From Bacillota bacterium (lineage in GTDB: Bacteria; Bacillota; Sulfobacillia; JAJZYS01; JAJYTV01): a stretch of 10,952 nt of DNA. The stretch is taken from positions 1-10,952 of the forward strand of contig JAJYTV010000034.1 in NCBI GenBank assembly GCA_021792885.1. Reading direction: 5' to 3'. Below, one piece after another: positions 1 to 6,916 of the stretch. The number at the start of each line of letters is the position of its first letter. Positions within the stretch are counted from its first letter, which is position 1. The position numbers and the translations under genes are program-made. The notes beneath the pieces are model-generated. The model did no database searches. It saw only the letters and a list, made by a program, of their open reading frames with translations, and was not told the DNA's origin.

Positions 1-1035
1 TCCGATCTCCGGAAACGGCATGTTGTGCATGATCTCCCCGGGGCGCGCGGCGAACTCCGCTGCCGGCATGAGATGCTCTTGCGACGCATCCAGGATGCCG
101 ATCTGCGCGAGCGTGACCGGCAGGCCGACGCTCGCGCTGAACCGAAGCACCTCGCCGATCTCGGCCGCAGACCGATCCTCCATCACCAGCTGCACGAGCA
201 CGGAGAAGGCGACCCGCTCGCCGTGGTACATGCTGCGCGCCTCAGGCAGGACCGTGAATCCGTCGTGCATGGCATGGCTCGCCGCGAGGCCGCTCGACTC
301 AAAGCCGATTCCGCTCAGCAGAATGTTCGCCTCCACGACGCGCTCCAGCGCCTCCGTCGCCACACCGCGCTCGCACGCAAGCCGCGCGCTAAACCCGTCG
401 GCAATGACAGTGTCGTAGCACCTGCGCGCGAGCTGCAGCGCGCCCAGGGTGGACCGCCCGCCGGCGATGTTCGCGGCCCCAGACCTCGCGCATGCCTCCG
501 CTTCGAACTTCGTCGAGAGCGCGTCCCCCATCCCCGCGACCAGGAAGCGCGCGGGCGCCCTCGCGATCACCTCGGTGTCGACGAGCACGAGGACGGGGTT
601 TCGCGGCAGTTCGTGGGACGCTTCGAACACGCCGTCCTCGCTGTAGGTATCGTAGAGCGCGCTGCACGGCGCATCGGTCGCGGCGATGGTCGGCGCGACG
701 GCGACGGGGAGCCCGCAGCGGTCCGCGACCGCCTTTGCGCTGTCGAGCGCCTTGCCCCCGCCGACGCCGACCACGAGGTCGCACGCGCTCGCCCGCGCAG
801 CCGCTTCAAGGCGTCCTATCTCCGGCAGGGTAGCCTCGCCCCCGAACGTCGCGAACTCGAGAGCGCCGCCCGCGCGCCGCGCGTTCTCGGCGATCGTCGC
901 ACGCGTCGTCTCAAGCGCCCTCGCGCCGCCGATGACCAGCGCCTTGCGGCCGATGCGCGCGATTTCGGGACCGATGTCCCTGAGGGCACCCGGCCCCTGG
1001 ACGTACCTCGCGGGAGCGACCATGATCCGGTTCAC
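1..1035 (-). CDS. gldA: Glycerol dehydrogenase, GldA family (3' end cut by window edge)
   Basis: NAD-dependent, metal-dependent oxidation of glycerol to dihydroxyacetone; E. coli GldA also acts on 1-amino-2-propanol and hydroxyacetone (family knowledge). 345 residues are visible; the family is about 365, so some 20-25 C-terminal residues lie outside the window. Seen in the translation: the nucleotide-binding loop GVGGGKALD (about 90-98), the signature APTIAATDAPCSAL (114-127), and all three metal ligands of the family: Asp171 in GMGDALST, His254 in AASHAMHDG and His271 in MYHGERV. The end HNMP also matches GldA. GTG at 1035 is chosen as start because MNRIMVAPARYVQG aligns with the GldA N-terminus and a GGGG element sits 7 nt upstream; an in-frame ATG lies four codons later. 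It is the last visible gene of the catabolic cluster, 87 nt after gabT. The family call is firm. The physiological substrate in this context is uncertain and could be an amino alcohol rather than glycerol. Confidence 0.93.
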   Translation of the reverse strand, partial: MNRIMVAPARYVQGPGALRDIGPEIARIGRKALVIGGARALETTRATIAENARRAGGALEFATFGGEATLPEIGRLEAAARASACDLVVGVGGGKALDSAKAVADRCGLPVAVAPTIAATDAPCSALYDTYSEDGVFEASHELPRNPVLVLVDTEVIARAPARFLVAGMGDALSTKFEAEACARSGAANIAGGRSTLGALQLARRCYDTVIADGFSARLACERGVATEALERVVEANILLSGIGFESSGLAASHAMHDGFTVLPEARSMYHGERVAFSVLVQLVMEDRSAAEIGEVLRFSASVGLPVTLAQIGILDASQEHLMPAAEFAARPGEIMHNMPFPEIG

Positions 1036-1122
1036 GGTGTCACCCCGTTTCCCCGTCGAATGGCGCGCGTCGAGGGTTCGCGCGCCGCTAAACGCCCGAG
1101 CCCCCGGCAGGGCCGCGGCCCT

Positions 1123-2466
1123 CTACGCCCTCTGCAGTTCGAGCGAGGCGGTCGATATAGAGCGGTGCAGGATCTCGAGTCCCTCGATGAGTTCCGCATC
1201 CGAGATGGAGAGCGGCGCGAGGAAACGTATCACATTGTTGTGGTCCCCGGCCTTCATCAGCACAAGGCCCTGCTCGTAGGCAAGCTGGTGGATGCGGCCG
1301 GTGGCCTCCGTCGCCGGCGCCTTGGTCACGCGGTCCTGCACGAACTCGATCGCAACCATCGCGCCGACGCCGCGCACGTCGCCGATCAGCTCGTAGCGCG
1401 ACTGCCAGTCGCGGAACTGCTGCATCACCGAGTTCCCGATGTCCCGCGCACGCTCTGGCAGACCGCCCTGCTCGATCACGTCGAGCACCGCCAGCGCGGC
1501 CGCGCAGGCGACCGGGTTGCCGCTGTAGGTCCCGCCGAGGCCGCCGATCTGCGCCGCGTCCATGATCTCCGCGCGGCCGGTCACTGCGGAGAGCGGCAGG
1601 CCGTCGGCGAGCGACTTTGCGGTCAGGAAGAGGTCCGCCTCGATGCCCGCCTGCTCAATGGCGAAGAGACTGCCCGTGCGGCAGAACCCGGTCTGAATCT
1701 CGTCGATGATCAGCACCATCCCGTATCGGTCCGCCATCTCGCGCAGCCCGCGCAGGAACGCGGGCGGCTGCACGACGAACCCGCCCTCACCCTGTACGGG
1801 CTCGATGATCATGGCGGCGACCTTGTCGTGGCCGATCTCGTCTTCGATGGTGCGGCGCAGATTTTCGAGCGTCCACGCGACCTCCTGTTCCTCATCCGCG
1901 AACGGGGAGCTGTATCGGTCGCAGGCGGGAACGCGGTAGACCTCCGGGGCGAACGGGCCGAAACCGTACTTGTAAGTCGCCACCTTGGCGGTCAGCGTCA
2001 TCGTGAGCAGCGTCCGCCCGTGAAATGCGTGGCTGAACGTGATCACGGCAGACCGGCCCGTGTGCCGGCGGGCGATCTTGACGGCGTTCTCCACCGCCTC
2101 CGCGCCGGTGCTGAGAAGGAGCGTCTTCTTCTCGAAGTTGCCTGGCACGATGCGGTTCAGCGCCTCCGCCAGCGCAAGGTACGGCTCCGTCATCGTGACG
2201 TTGAAGCAGGTGTGGATGGCCGCGTGCGCCTGGCGCTCGATGGCCGCGACCACTTCGGGGCGGTTCGCTCCGATGTTGAGCACGCCGATGCCGCCGGCGA
2301 AATCCAGCAGGACGTTCCCGTCCACATCGATGATCCGCGCGCCTTCGGTGCGCTCCGCGAAGATCGGCGTCGTTTGGTAGACGCCGCGCGGGATCGCCGC
2401 CTCGCGCCGGGCCAGGAGGGCCCTCGATTTGGGACCTGGAACCGCAGTTCTCAACTCTACCGCCAT
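1123..2466 (-). CDS. gabT: 4-aminobutyrate aminotransferase (class III, PLP-dependent)
   Basis: Transfers the amino group of GABA to 2-oxoglutarate, giving succinate semialdehyde and glutamate in the cytoplasm. The 447 residues are close to the usual GabT length. Visible: GGIGVLNIG (58-66) with the GabT-type Ile60; phosphate-binding STGAEAVENAVK (119-130); SHAFHGRT with Arg151; EPVQGEGGF with Glu222; IIDEIQTG with Asp255 and Gln258; the PLP Schiff-base Lys284 in LTAKSLADG; and GGLGGTYSGNP (308-318). These match the active-site set of E. coli GabT (Ile50, Arg141, Glu211, Asp239, Gln242, Lys268). The ATG at 2466 has GGAGG 10 nt upstream (2477-2481). It sits 144 nt after the aldehyde dehydrogenase. 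A related omega-amino acid or diamine aminotransferase is possible, but the residues favour GABA. No gabD-named partner is seen; the upstream ALDH may serve the next oxidation. Confidence 0.93.
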   Translation of the reverse strand: MAVELRTAVPGPKSRALLARREAAIPRGVYQTTPIFAERTEGARIIDVDGNVLLDFAGGIGVLNIGANRPEVVAAIERQAHAAIHTCFNVTMTEPYLALAEALNRIVPGNFEKKTLLLSTGAEAVENAVKIARRHTGRSAVITFSHAFHGRTLLTMTLTAKVATYKYGFGPFAPEVYRVPACDRYSSPFADEEQEVAWTLENLRRTIEDEIGHDKVAAMIIEPVQGEGGFVVQPPAFLRGLREMADRYGMVLIIDEIQTGFCRTGSLFAIEQAGIEADLFLTAKSLADGLPLSAVTGRAEIMDAAQIGGLGGTYSGNPVACAAALAVLDVIEQGGLPERARDIGNSVMQQFRDWQSRYELIGDVRGVGAMVAIEFVQDRVTKAPATEATGRIHQLAYEQGLVLMKAGDHNNVIRFLAPLSISDAELIEGLEILHRSISTASLELQRA

Positions 2467-2518
2467 GTAGCAGTCGCCTCCGTTGGGTCGGTCCAGCGTG
2501 CGCGAATGGAAACGGCAG

Positions 2519-2535
2519 CCGGCCGGTTCGGCCGG
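2519..2535. repeat. Short inverted repeat CCGGCC-N5-GGCCGG upstream of gabT
   Basis: Six-bp GC arms with a 5-nt loop in the 144-nt gap between the aldehyde dehydrogenase and gabT, 53-69 nt before the gabT ATG. No T-run follows. It could be a processing or attenuation hairpin, or chance in GC-rich DNA. Confidence 0.3.
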
Positions 2536-2610
2536 ACCCCGTCAGGCGCACCTGCTCTTTCTGATGCAAGATCCTTTCGGGTGCTCATCGGCCCCGGCAT
2601 CCTCGCCCGG

Positions 2611-4095
2611 CTATGCCTGCGGCTGGTCACCGAGGATCGTGAAGTGCCACGGCTTCACGACTTCGCTCTTCGTGCTCGACATCACGTGCTTGACCTTCGT
2701 GTAGTCGTCGATGGCGTAGGCCGAGAGATCGTGGCCGACGCCGCTACGGCCGAAGCCGCTGTGCGGCATCTCCGACGCGAGCGGCAGGTGGTCGTTGATC
2801 CAGACATCGCCGAAGCGGAGTGCCGCGCTGACGCGCAGCGCCCGCGCGTGGTCGCGCGTGAAGACGGATGCTGCAAGCCCGTAGTCCACATCGTTCGCGA
2901 GCGCCACGGCCTCCTCTTCGCTACGGAACGGGAGGCACACGAGTACTGGACCGAAGACTTCCGTCTGGACGATCTCGCTCTTCTGGGAGGCGTTCACCAA
3001 AAGCGTCGGCGGGAAGAAGAGGTCCTTAGCCCCCGATGGCGGCAGTCCGCCCTCAAGCGCCTCCGCACCGGCACCCAAGGCGCGCTGCACAAACCCGTAG
3101 ACGCGGTCCTTCTGCACGGCCGATACGAGCGGTCCCATGTCGGTTTTCATGTCCAAGGGGTTGCCGGCGCGGACGGTCTTCATCTTCGCGCGCAGGCGAT
3201 CCACCAGTTCCGAGAAGATGCCCGCCTCGGCGTAGACCCGGGTTGCCGCCGTGCAGTCCTGCCCAGCGTTGACCACTGTCGCGACGACCGCGGCTTGGGC
3301 GACCTCATCGAGGTCCGCGTCCGCAAACGCCAGTAGTGGCGCCTTGCCGCCGAGCTCGAGGTGCACGCGCTTGACGCCCGCGCTAGCCATCACCTTGGCC
3401 CCCGTCTCTCGCGAGCCCGTGAGCGAAACCATGGCCACGTCAGGATGCGCAACGAGATACGCACCGACGTCGTTGCCGCCCGTGATGACGTTAAAAACGC
3501 CTGGCGGGAAACCCACCTCCAGCGCGAGCCGGCCGAGCTCCAGGCTCGAGACCGGCGTCAAGGGGGCCGGCTTCAGCACGACGGTATTGCCGGCCGCCAG
3601 CGCCGGGGCGACCTTCCAGACCGCCATCATCAAGGGATAGTTCCACGGTGAGATGGAGGCGACGACGCCAAGCGGCTCTCGACGGATCCAGCTCGTGTGC
3701 AAGCCGTCGTACTCGGCGGCAGCCCTGCCCTCCAGTTGGCGCGCGGCCGCGGAGAAGAAGCGCAGATTGTCGACCGCGAACGGCAGGTCCGAGTTGCGCG
3801 TCAGCTTGATCGCCTTGCCGACGTTGGCCGCATCGATCTTGGCGAGGCGGTCCGCTTCCGCCTCCAGCCGGTCCGCGAGACGCCACAGCAACATCGATCG
3901 CTCGGCCGGCGTGATGCGACTCCAGCGTCCGTCCGCGAAGGCCTGCTTTGCGGCCTGGACGGCGAGTTCGGCGTCCGCGGTCGACCCCAGGCTGACGCTC
4001 GCGAACACCTCTCCGCTGTACGGGTTGCGGATTTCCTGGACCTCGCCTCCCGCTGCGGCTTTCGTTTGACCATCAAGGATCAGACCGTATTCCAA
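2611..4095 (-). CDS. Aldehyde dehydrogenase, gamma-aminobutyraldehyde (PatD-like) type
   Basis: NAD(P)-dependent oxidation of an aldehyde to a carboxylate; the closest recognisable type is 4-aminobutyraldehyde dehydrogenase of putrescine degradation, which makes GABA. 494 residues. All ALDH landmarks are present: Asn152 in SPWNYP, Lys175 in VLKPA, VSLTGSRETG (223-232), catalytic base Glu247 in LELGGK, nucleophile Cys281 in NAGQDCT, and Glu379 in EVFGPV. The stretches HTSWIRREPLGVVASISPWN, NAGQDCTAATRVYA and the end SEMPHSGFGRSG...AIDDYTKVKHVM follow E. coli PatD (YdcW) closely. After HVM there is an extra tail of about 22 residues, including KPWHFTILGD. The start is TTG (4095): GGGAGG lies 7 nt upstream and no ATG fits better. 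It lies 108 nt after the ADH and upstream of gabT, which suits making or using an amino-aldehyde. Succinate-semialdehyde or betaine-aldehyde activity cannot be excluded. Confidence 0.88.
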   Translation of the reverse strand: MEYGLILDGQTKAAAGGEVQEIRNPYSGEVFASVSLGSTADAELAVQAAKQAFADGRWSRITPAERSMLLWRLADRLEAEADRLAKIDAANVGKAIKLTRNSDLPFAVDNLRFFSAAARQLEGRAAAEYDGLHTSWIRREPLGVVASISPWNYPLMMAVWKVAPALAAGNTVVLKPAPLTPVSSLELGRLALEVGFPPGVFNVITGGNDVGAYLVAHPDVAMVSLTGSRETGAKVMASAGVKRVHLELGGKAPLLAFADADLDEVAQAAVVATVVNAGQDCTAATRVYAEAGIFSELVDRLRAKMKTVRAGNPLDMKTDMGPLVSAVQKDRVYGFVQRALGAGAEALEGGLPPSGAKDLFFPPTLLVNASQKSEIVQTEVFGPVLVCLPFRSEEEAVALANDVDYGLAASVFTRDHARALRVSAALRFGDVWINDHLPLASEMPHSGFGRSGVGHDLSAYAIDDYTKVKHVMSSTKSEVVKPWHFTILGDQPQA

Positions 4096-4102
4096 AGCGA
4101 GT

Positions 4103-4108
4103 CCTCCC
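4103..4108 (-). promoter_or_regulatory. Ribosome binding site fixing the TTG start of the aldehyde dehydrogenase
   Basis: Read on the minus strand this is GGGAGG, 7 nt before TTG 4095. It is a near-perfect Shine-Dalgarno at ideal spacing and is the main reason for calling a TTG start. Confidence 0.8.
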
Positions 4109-4170
4109 GTCTTCGCACTTTCGACCCGAGAGCAATGGGGCCCCGCAGCATGCCCCCCAGGAGGCGGGCG

Positions 4171-4188
4171 CCGCAGGCCGCACTGCGG
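4171..4188. repeat. Short inverted repeat CCGCAG-N6-CTGCGG between ADH and ALDH
   Basis: Six-bp arms and a 6-nt loop beginning 15 nt after the ADH stop on the minus strand. There is no T-run, so at most it is a weak attenuating or RNA-stabilising hairpin in a 108-nt gap. Confidence 0.3.
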
Positions 4189-4203
4189 ATTGCACAGAAG
4201 AGC

Positions 4204-5304
4204 CTATTCCGGAATGAGCAGCGTGCGCAGAGCACGGCCCGCGGCGAGATCCTCGAACGCGGCGCCGGCTTCGCGCAGCGGTCGCCGTCCTGAGATCATC
4301 TCCTCGAGCTGAATGCGCCCTTCCATATATAGATCCACGAGCCAGGGGACGTCGCGCTCCGGTAGGATGCTGCCGTAGTTGGATCCGAGAATGCGCTGGT
4401 CCGCCTCGGCGAGGGCCAAGGGTTCGAACTGGGCCTTGGCCCCGGCGGGCGGCAACCCGACGATCACAGATGTGCCGCCGATGCCGAGCATGGACAGCGA
4501 CTGCTCTGTCGTCGTCACCTTGCCGATGGCGTCGAAGACGTAGTCCGCGCCGCCCTCCGTCAGTTCCCGCACGGCCTCCACCGGATCGACGGCGCTCGCA
4601 TCGACTACGTCCGTGGCTCCAAGCCGCCGTGCCACGTCGAGCTTCGAGGCCAGCACGTCGATCGCGATGATCCGCTCCGCGTTCGCGAGGCGTGCTCCTT
4701 GCACGACCGAGAGCCCAACGCCGCCGCACCCGATCACCGCGACGGTGGACCCGGCCTCGACCTGGGCGGTGCGGAGCACGGCGCCGACGCCCGTCGCCAC
4801 CGCACAGCCCACGATCGAGACGACGTCGAGGGGAGCGTCCTTGCGGATCGGGATCGCCCCCGACTCCGGTACTACGACTTCTTCCGCGAACGAGGACACT
4901 CCGAGGTAGTGGTGAATGCGCTCGCCGCCCGCATGGAACCTCGTGGTCCCGTCGTAGAGCACGCCATTCGGTGCCACGACCCTGGCTACGAGTTCGCAGC
5001 GCGCGGGCTTCCCTGCCACGCAGTTGCGGCACTTGCCGCAGGCGGGCACCCAGGAAAGCACCACGTGGTCGCCGACTGCGACCTTGCTGACCCCCTCGCC
5101 CACCGCGGTCACGACGCCGGAGCCTTCATGACCCATGACGAGCGGCGTCGGGAGCTGCCAATCCCCCTTCAGCACATGGAGGTCGCTGTGGCAGACACCG
5201 GCCGCGGCGATGCGCACGCGAACCTCTCCTGCCTTCGGGTGCTCCACTCCGACCTCGCTGACTTCCAGCGGCTGCCCTGCGCCGCGGAACACGATGGCTT
5301 GCAT
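4204..5304 (-). CDS. Zinc-dependent medium-chain alcohol dehydrogenase
   Basis: NAD-linked alcohol/aldehyde interconversion in the cytoplasm, MDR superfamily. 366 residues from the chosen ATG. Catalytic zinc ligands are visible as Cys38 (GVCHSD), His59-Glu60 (GHEGSG) and Cys167 (VGCAVATG, as in class I/III ADHs). The structural zinc site is intact: Cys89, Cys92, Cys95 and Cys103 in CGKCRNCVAGKPARC. The Rossmann motif GCGGVGLS (192-199) is followed by acidic Asp216 in IIAIDV, which suggests NAD over NADP. The frame is open upstream to 5367, but ATG 5304 is chosen because AAGGAG lies 9 nt before it and MQAIVFRGAG is the usual N-terminus; the upstream 21 codons overlap the permease end. The gap to the permease is 40 nt, so they are probably co-transcribed. 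The class III-like outline does not prove formaldehyde activity. The substrate is unknown; an amino alcohol or hydroxy-aldehyde fits the neighbours. Confidence 0.92.
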   Translation of the reverse strand: MQAIVFRGAGQPLEVSEVGVEHPKAGEVRVRIAAAGVCHSDLHVLKGDWQLPTPLVMGHEGSGVVTAVGEGVSKVAVGDHVVLSWVPACGKCRNCVAGKPARCELVARVVAPNGVLYDGTTRFHAGGERIHHYLGVSSFAEEVVVPESGAIPIRKDAPLDVVSIVGCAVATGVGAVLRTAQVEAGSTVAVIGCGGVGLSVVQGARLANAERIIAIDVLASKLDVARRLGATDVVDASAVDPVEAVRELTEGGADYVFDAIGKVTTTEQSLSMLGIGGTSVIVGLPPAGAKAQFEPLALAEADQRILGSNYGSILPERDVPWLVDLYMEGRIQLEEMISGRRPLREAGAAFEDLAAGRALRTLLIPE

Positions 5305-5313
5305 CGACGTCTG

Positions 5314-5319
5314 CTCCTT
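5314..5319 (-). promoter_or_regulatory. Ribosome binding site fixing the ATG start of the zinc ADH
   Basis: Minus-strand AAGGAG lies 9 nt before ATG 5304, within the 40-nt gap after the permease stop. It rules against the 21-codon upstream extension that would overlap the permease gene. Confidence 0.8.
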
Positions 5320-5344
5320 CGAGGGAATTCCGAACCGGAACCGG

Positions 5345-6745
5345 TTACTCGACGACGTTCGCGCCAACCTGGAACTGCTCTGGACGACTCTTCTTCACCC
5401 ACCAGACGTAGACCATGCCGATCACGATGAAGAGCAGCGTCACGAGCCCGAAGCTGTTGTACGGAGCGGGCTGGCCAGGCGCGAGGGTCGACCAGAGCGG
5501 AACGAGGTAGGCGAGAATGCCTACGAACGGCAAGATGACGTGCCAGAAGACGGAGAACTCCGCCCGGTGGTTTCTCCAGAAGTAGACCGGTAGCGCCAGG
5601 TTCACGACGAGGAAGATGAGTACCATCGGGATCGTGCCGAGGGTGCCCGTCCAGTCGAATGCGTTGACCGCACCGTAGCCGAGGCCGAGGATCAGCGCGA
5701 TGGCGGTGGTGATGCCTCCGCCGATCAGCACGCTCATCCATGGCGTGCCGTACTTCTCGTGCACGGACGCGATCGACGTCGGCAGCATCCCCTCACGCGC
5801 CAGGTTGAACCAGACGCGCGCGAACGCGTTCGTGTCGACGATCACGAGGGCCATGGTGCTGGTCAGTCCGCCAAGGTACATCAGGAAGCCCAGCGGTCCA
5901 AGCACGCGCATGGCACCGTCGACCATCGGGTACGCCGCCGCGGCGAGCGGGCCGGTGTGCTCACCATAGCCCACCACCGTCGCCCAGGTGCCGAACGTGT
6001 AGACGAGGATCGCAAGGCCAACCGAGGCGAAGACGGCCTGGCGGATCGCCTTGCGCGGATCGCGGACTTCTTCGGCCATCGTCGCGGCGTTGCTGGCGCC
6101 GAGGTACGGGTAGACCGCAAGCGGGAACGCGAGTCCGAGTCCCTTCCAGCCGCCGAGGATGTTGCCAGGCGCGAACGGCGCAAAGTTGATGGCCGCCGGG
6201 TGGGTCACCAGCATGGCGATGCTGCCGAGCACCAGGACGCCGACCTCAAAGGCGAAGAATCCGATCGCCCACTTGGTCGAGATGACGACGCCGCGCACGC
6301 AGAGGCCGATGCCGACCGCGGCAAGGACCAGCATCGGAATCCACCATGGAATATTGACGCCGAAGAGTGCTTGCAGCGTTTGCGCGGGCCACGTGCCTGC
6401 TACGATGTACACCGAGGCCAGAAGCAGCACGGATGAGACGATGTACGTCCACCCGACGACGCCGCCAAGGTAACTTCCCCAGGTTCGGGCGACAAACACC
6501 GTGTACGATCCGGCGCTCGGCACCTTGCGACTGAATTCTGCGGTCGCGTTGACATGGAGCAAGGTGGCTATGCCTGCGAGGATGATCAGCAGAGGGCTCG
6601 CGATACCGGAAGATGCCACGATGACAGCTAGGGTCGTATAAAGACTGTACGCCGGAGCCATGTTGGCCAGCGACGTGCTGGCGATGTGAACTGTGCGCAA
6701 CGCATTGCGACGGAGGCTGTTCGGTCCCGCTGAACCTGAAACCAC
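5345..6745 (-). CDS. APC-superfamily amino acid / polyamine permease
   Basis: Integral membrane transporter of the amino acid-polyamine-organocation superfamily, probably taking up the substrate of the genes behind it. 466 residues with about 12 hydrophobic segments, roughly 28-45, 47-66, 96-116, 134-153, 158-180, 204-224, 238-258, 283-305, 336-358, 369-390, 401-420 and 432-450. The first segment carries the unwound-helix type region SLANMAPAYS. The loop after segment 6, MAEEVRDPRKAI (223-234), and the cytoplasmic AREGMLP (316-322) are typical of the family. GTG at 6745 is preferred as start because AAGGGGGAG lies 6 nt upstream; an in-frame ATG at 6763 gives six more residues but has no ribosome binding site. 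It is the first gene of the catabolic cluster, 171 nt after pucR. The substrate (GABA, putrescine, ethanolamine-like amine or amino acid) cannot be read from the sequence. Confidence 0.9.
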   Translation of the reverse strand: MVSGSAGPNSLRRNALRTVHIASTSLANMAPAYSLYTTLAVIVASSGIASPLLIILAGIATLLHVNATAEFSRKVPSAGSYTVFVARTWGSYLGGVVGWTYIVSSVLLLASVYIVAGTWPAQTLQALFGVNIPWWIPMLVLAAVGIGLCVRGVVISTKWAIGFFAFEVGVLVLGSIAMLVTHPAAINFAPFAPGNILGGWKGLGLAFPLAVYPYLGASNAATMAEEVRDPRKAIRQAVFASVGLAILVYTFGTWATVVGYGEHTGPLAAAAYPMVDGAMRVLGPLGFLMYLGGLTSTMALVIVDTNAFARVWFNLAREGMLPTSIASVHEKYGTPWMSVLIGGGITTAIALILGLGYGAVNAFDWTGTLGTIPMVLIFLVVNLALPVYFWRNHRAEFSVFWHVILPFVGILAYLVPLWSTLAPGQPAPYNSFGLVTLLFIVIGMVYVWWVKKSRPEQFQVGANVVE

Positions 6746-6751
6746 GGTCAG

Positions 6752-6760
6752 CTCCCCCTT
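6752..6760 (-). promoter_or_regulatory. Ribosome binding site favouring the GTG start of the permease
   Basis: Minus-strand AAGGGGGAG lies 6 nt before GTG 6745. The alternative ATG (6761-6763) abuts this element on its upstream side and has only CCGGT before it, so it lacks a binding site of its own. Confidence 0.65.
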
Positions 6761-6859
6761 CATACCGGCATTCGGCCACGGGCAATGGCCCCCACCAAAG
6801 CCGAGTGGACCTTGTACTTAAGCTTCATTTGCCACATGCGTCCGATCAATGTGTCGGCG

Positions 6860-6887
6860 GCACACCCTTTTGCCGATGTCGGTGTGC
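6860..6887. promoter_or_regulatory. Candidate operator: GCACACC-N14-GGTGTGC dyad between pucR and the permease
   Basis: Perfect 7-bp arms at 6860-6866 and 6881-6887, centre to centre 21 bp, or two helical turns. A further GTGT/ACAC pair (6851-6854 and 6862-6865) overlaps it. It lies 115-142 nt upstream of the permease start, a fitting place for an activator site. Which protein binds it, if any, is unknown. Confidence 0.3.
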
Positions 6888-6916
6888 GCGGCGTCCACGA
6901 CGACCTGCGGCAGCGC

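Larger units (their letters stand above)
6746..6916. other. 171-base non-coding gap between pucR and the permease, likely promoter region of the catabolic cluster
   Basis: No gene is supported here. An AT-richer stretch on the minus strand (about 6815-6855, with AAATGAAGCTTAAGTACAAG) stands out from the GC-rich surroundings and would suit a promoter. TTGATC and TACAAG elements are present but not at normal spacing, so no promoter is called. It ends with the permease ribosome binding site. Confidence 0.45.

Noticed and set aside
1109..1122. 14-bp palindrome AGGGCCGCGGCCCT right after the gabT stop, as a terminator
   Set aside because: The stem is short once a loop is allowed, no T-run follows, and gldA begins less than 90 nt on, so termination is unlikely.
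25..3336. A 1103-codon open frame on the plus strand
   Set aside because: It runs antisense to gldA, gabT and most of the ALDH gene, all of which have complete family motifs. Its translation is Arg/Ala/His/Asp-rich with no recognisable domain. Long antisense frames are expected when third positions are nearly always G or C.
4189..4195. An ATTGCAC element between ADH and ALDH as a PucR site
   Set aside because: It is a single half-site with no partner; one or so copies are expected by chance in a window of this size.
5324..5346. GGAATTCC and AACCGGTT palindromes between permease and ADH
   Set aside because: They are short restriction-site-like palindromes with little room in a 40-nt gap; no structure or motif beyond chance is evident.
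5305..5367. N-terminal extension of the zinc ADH by 21 residues
   Set aside because: It would overlap the permease 3' end and bury the AAGGAG site; the family N-terminus begins at MQAIVF.
4699..5430. Plus-strand open frame of 243 codons
   Set aside because: It is a mirror of the zinc ADH coding region; the minus-strand frame carries all eight zinc ligands and the Rossmann motif.
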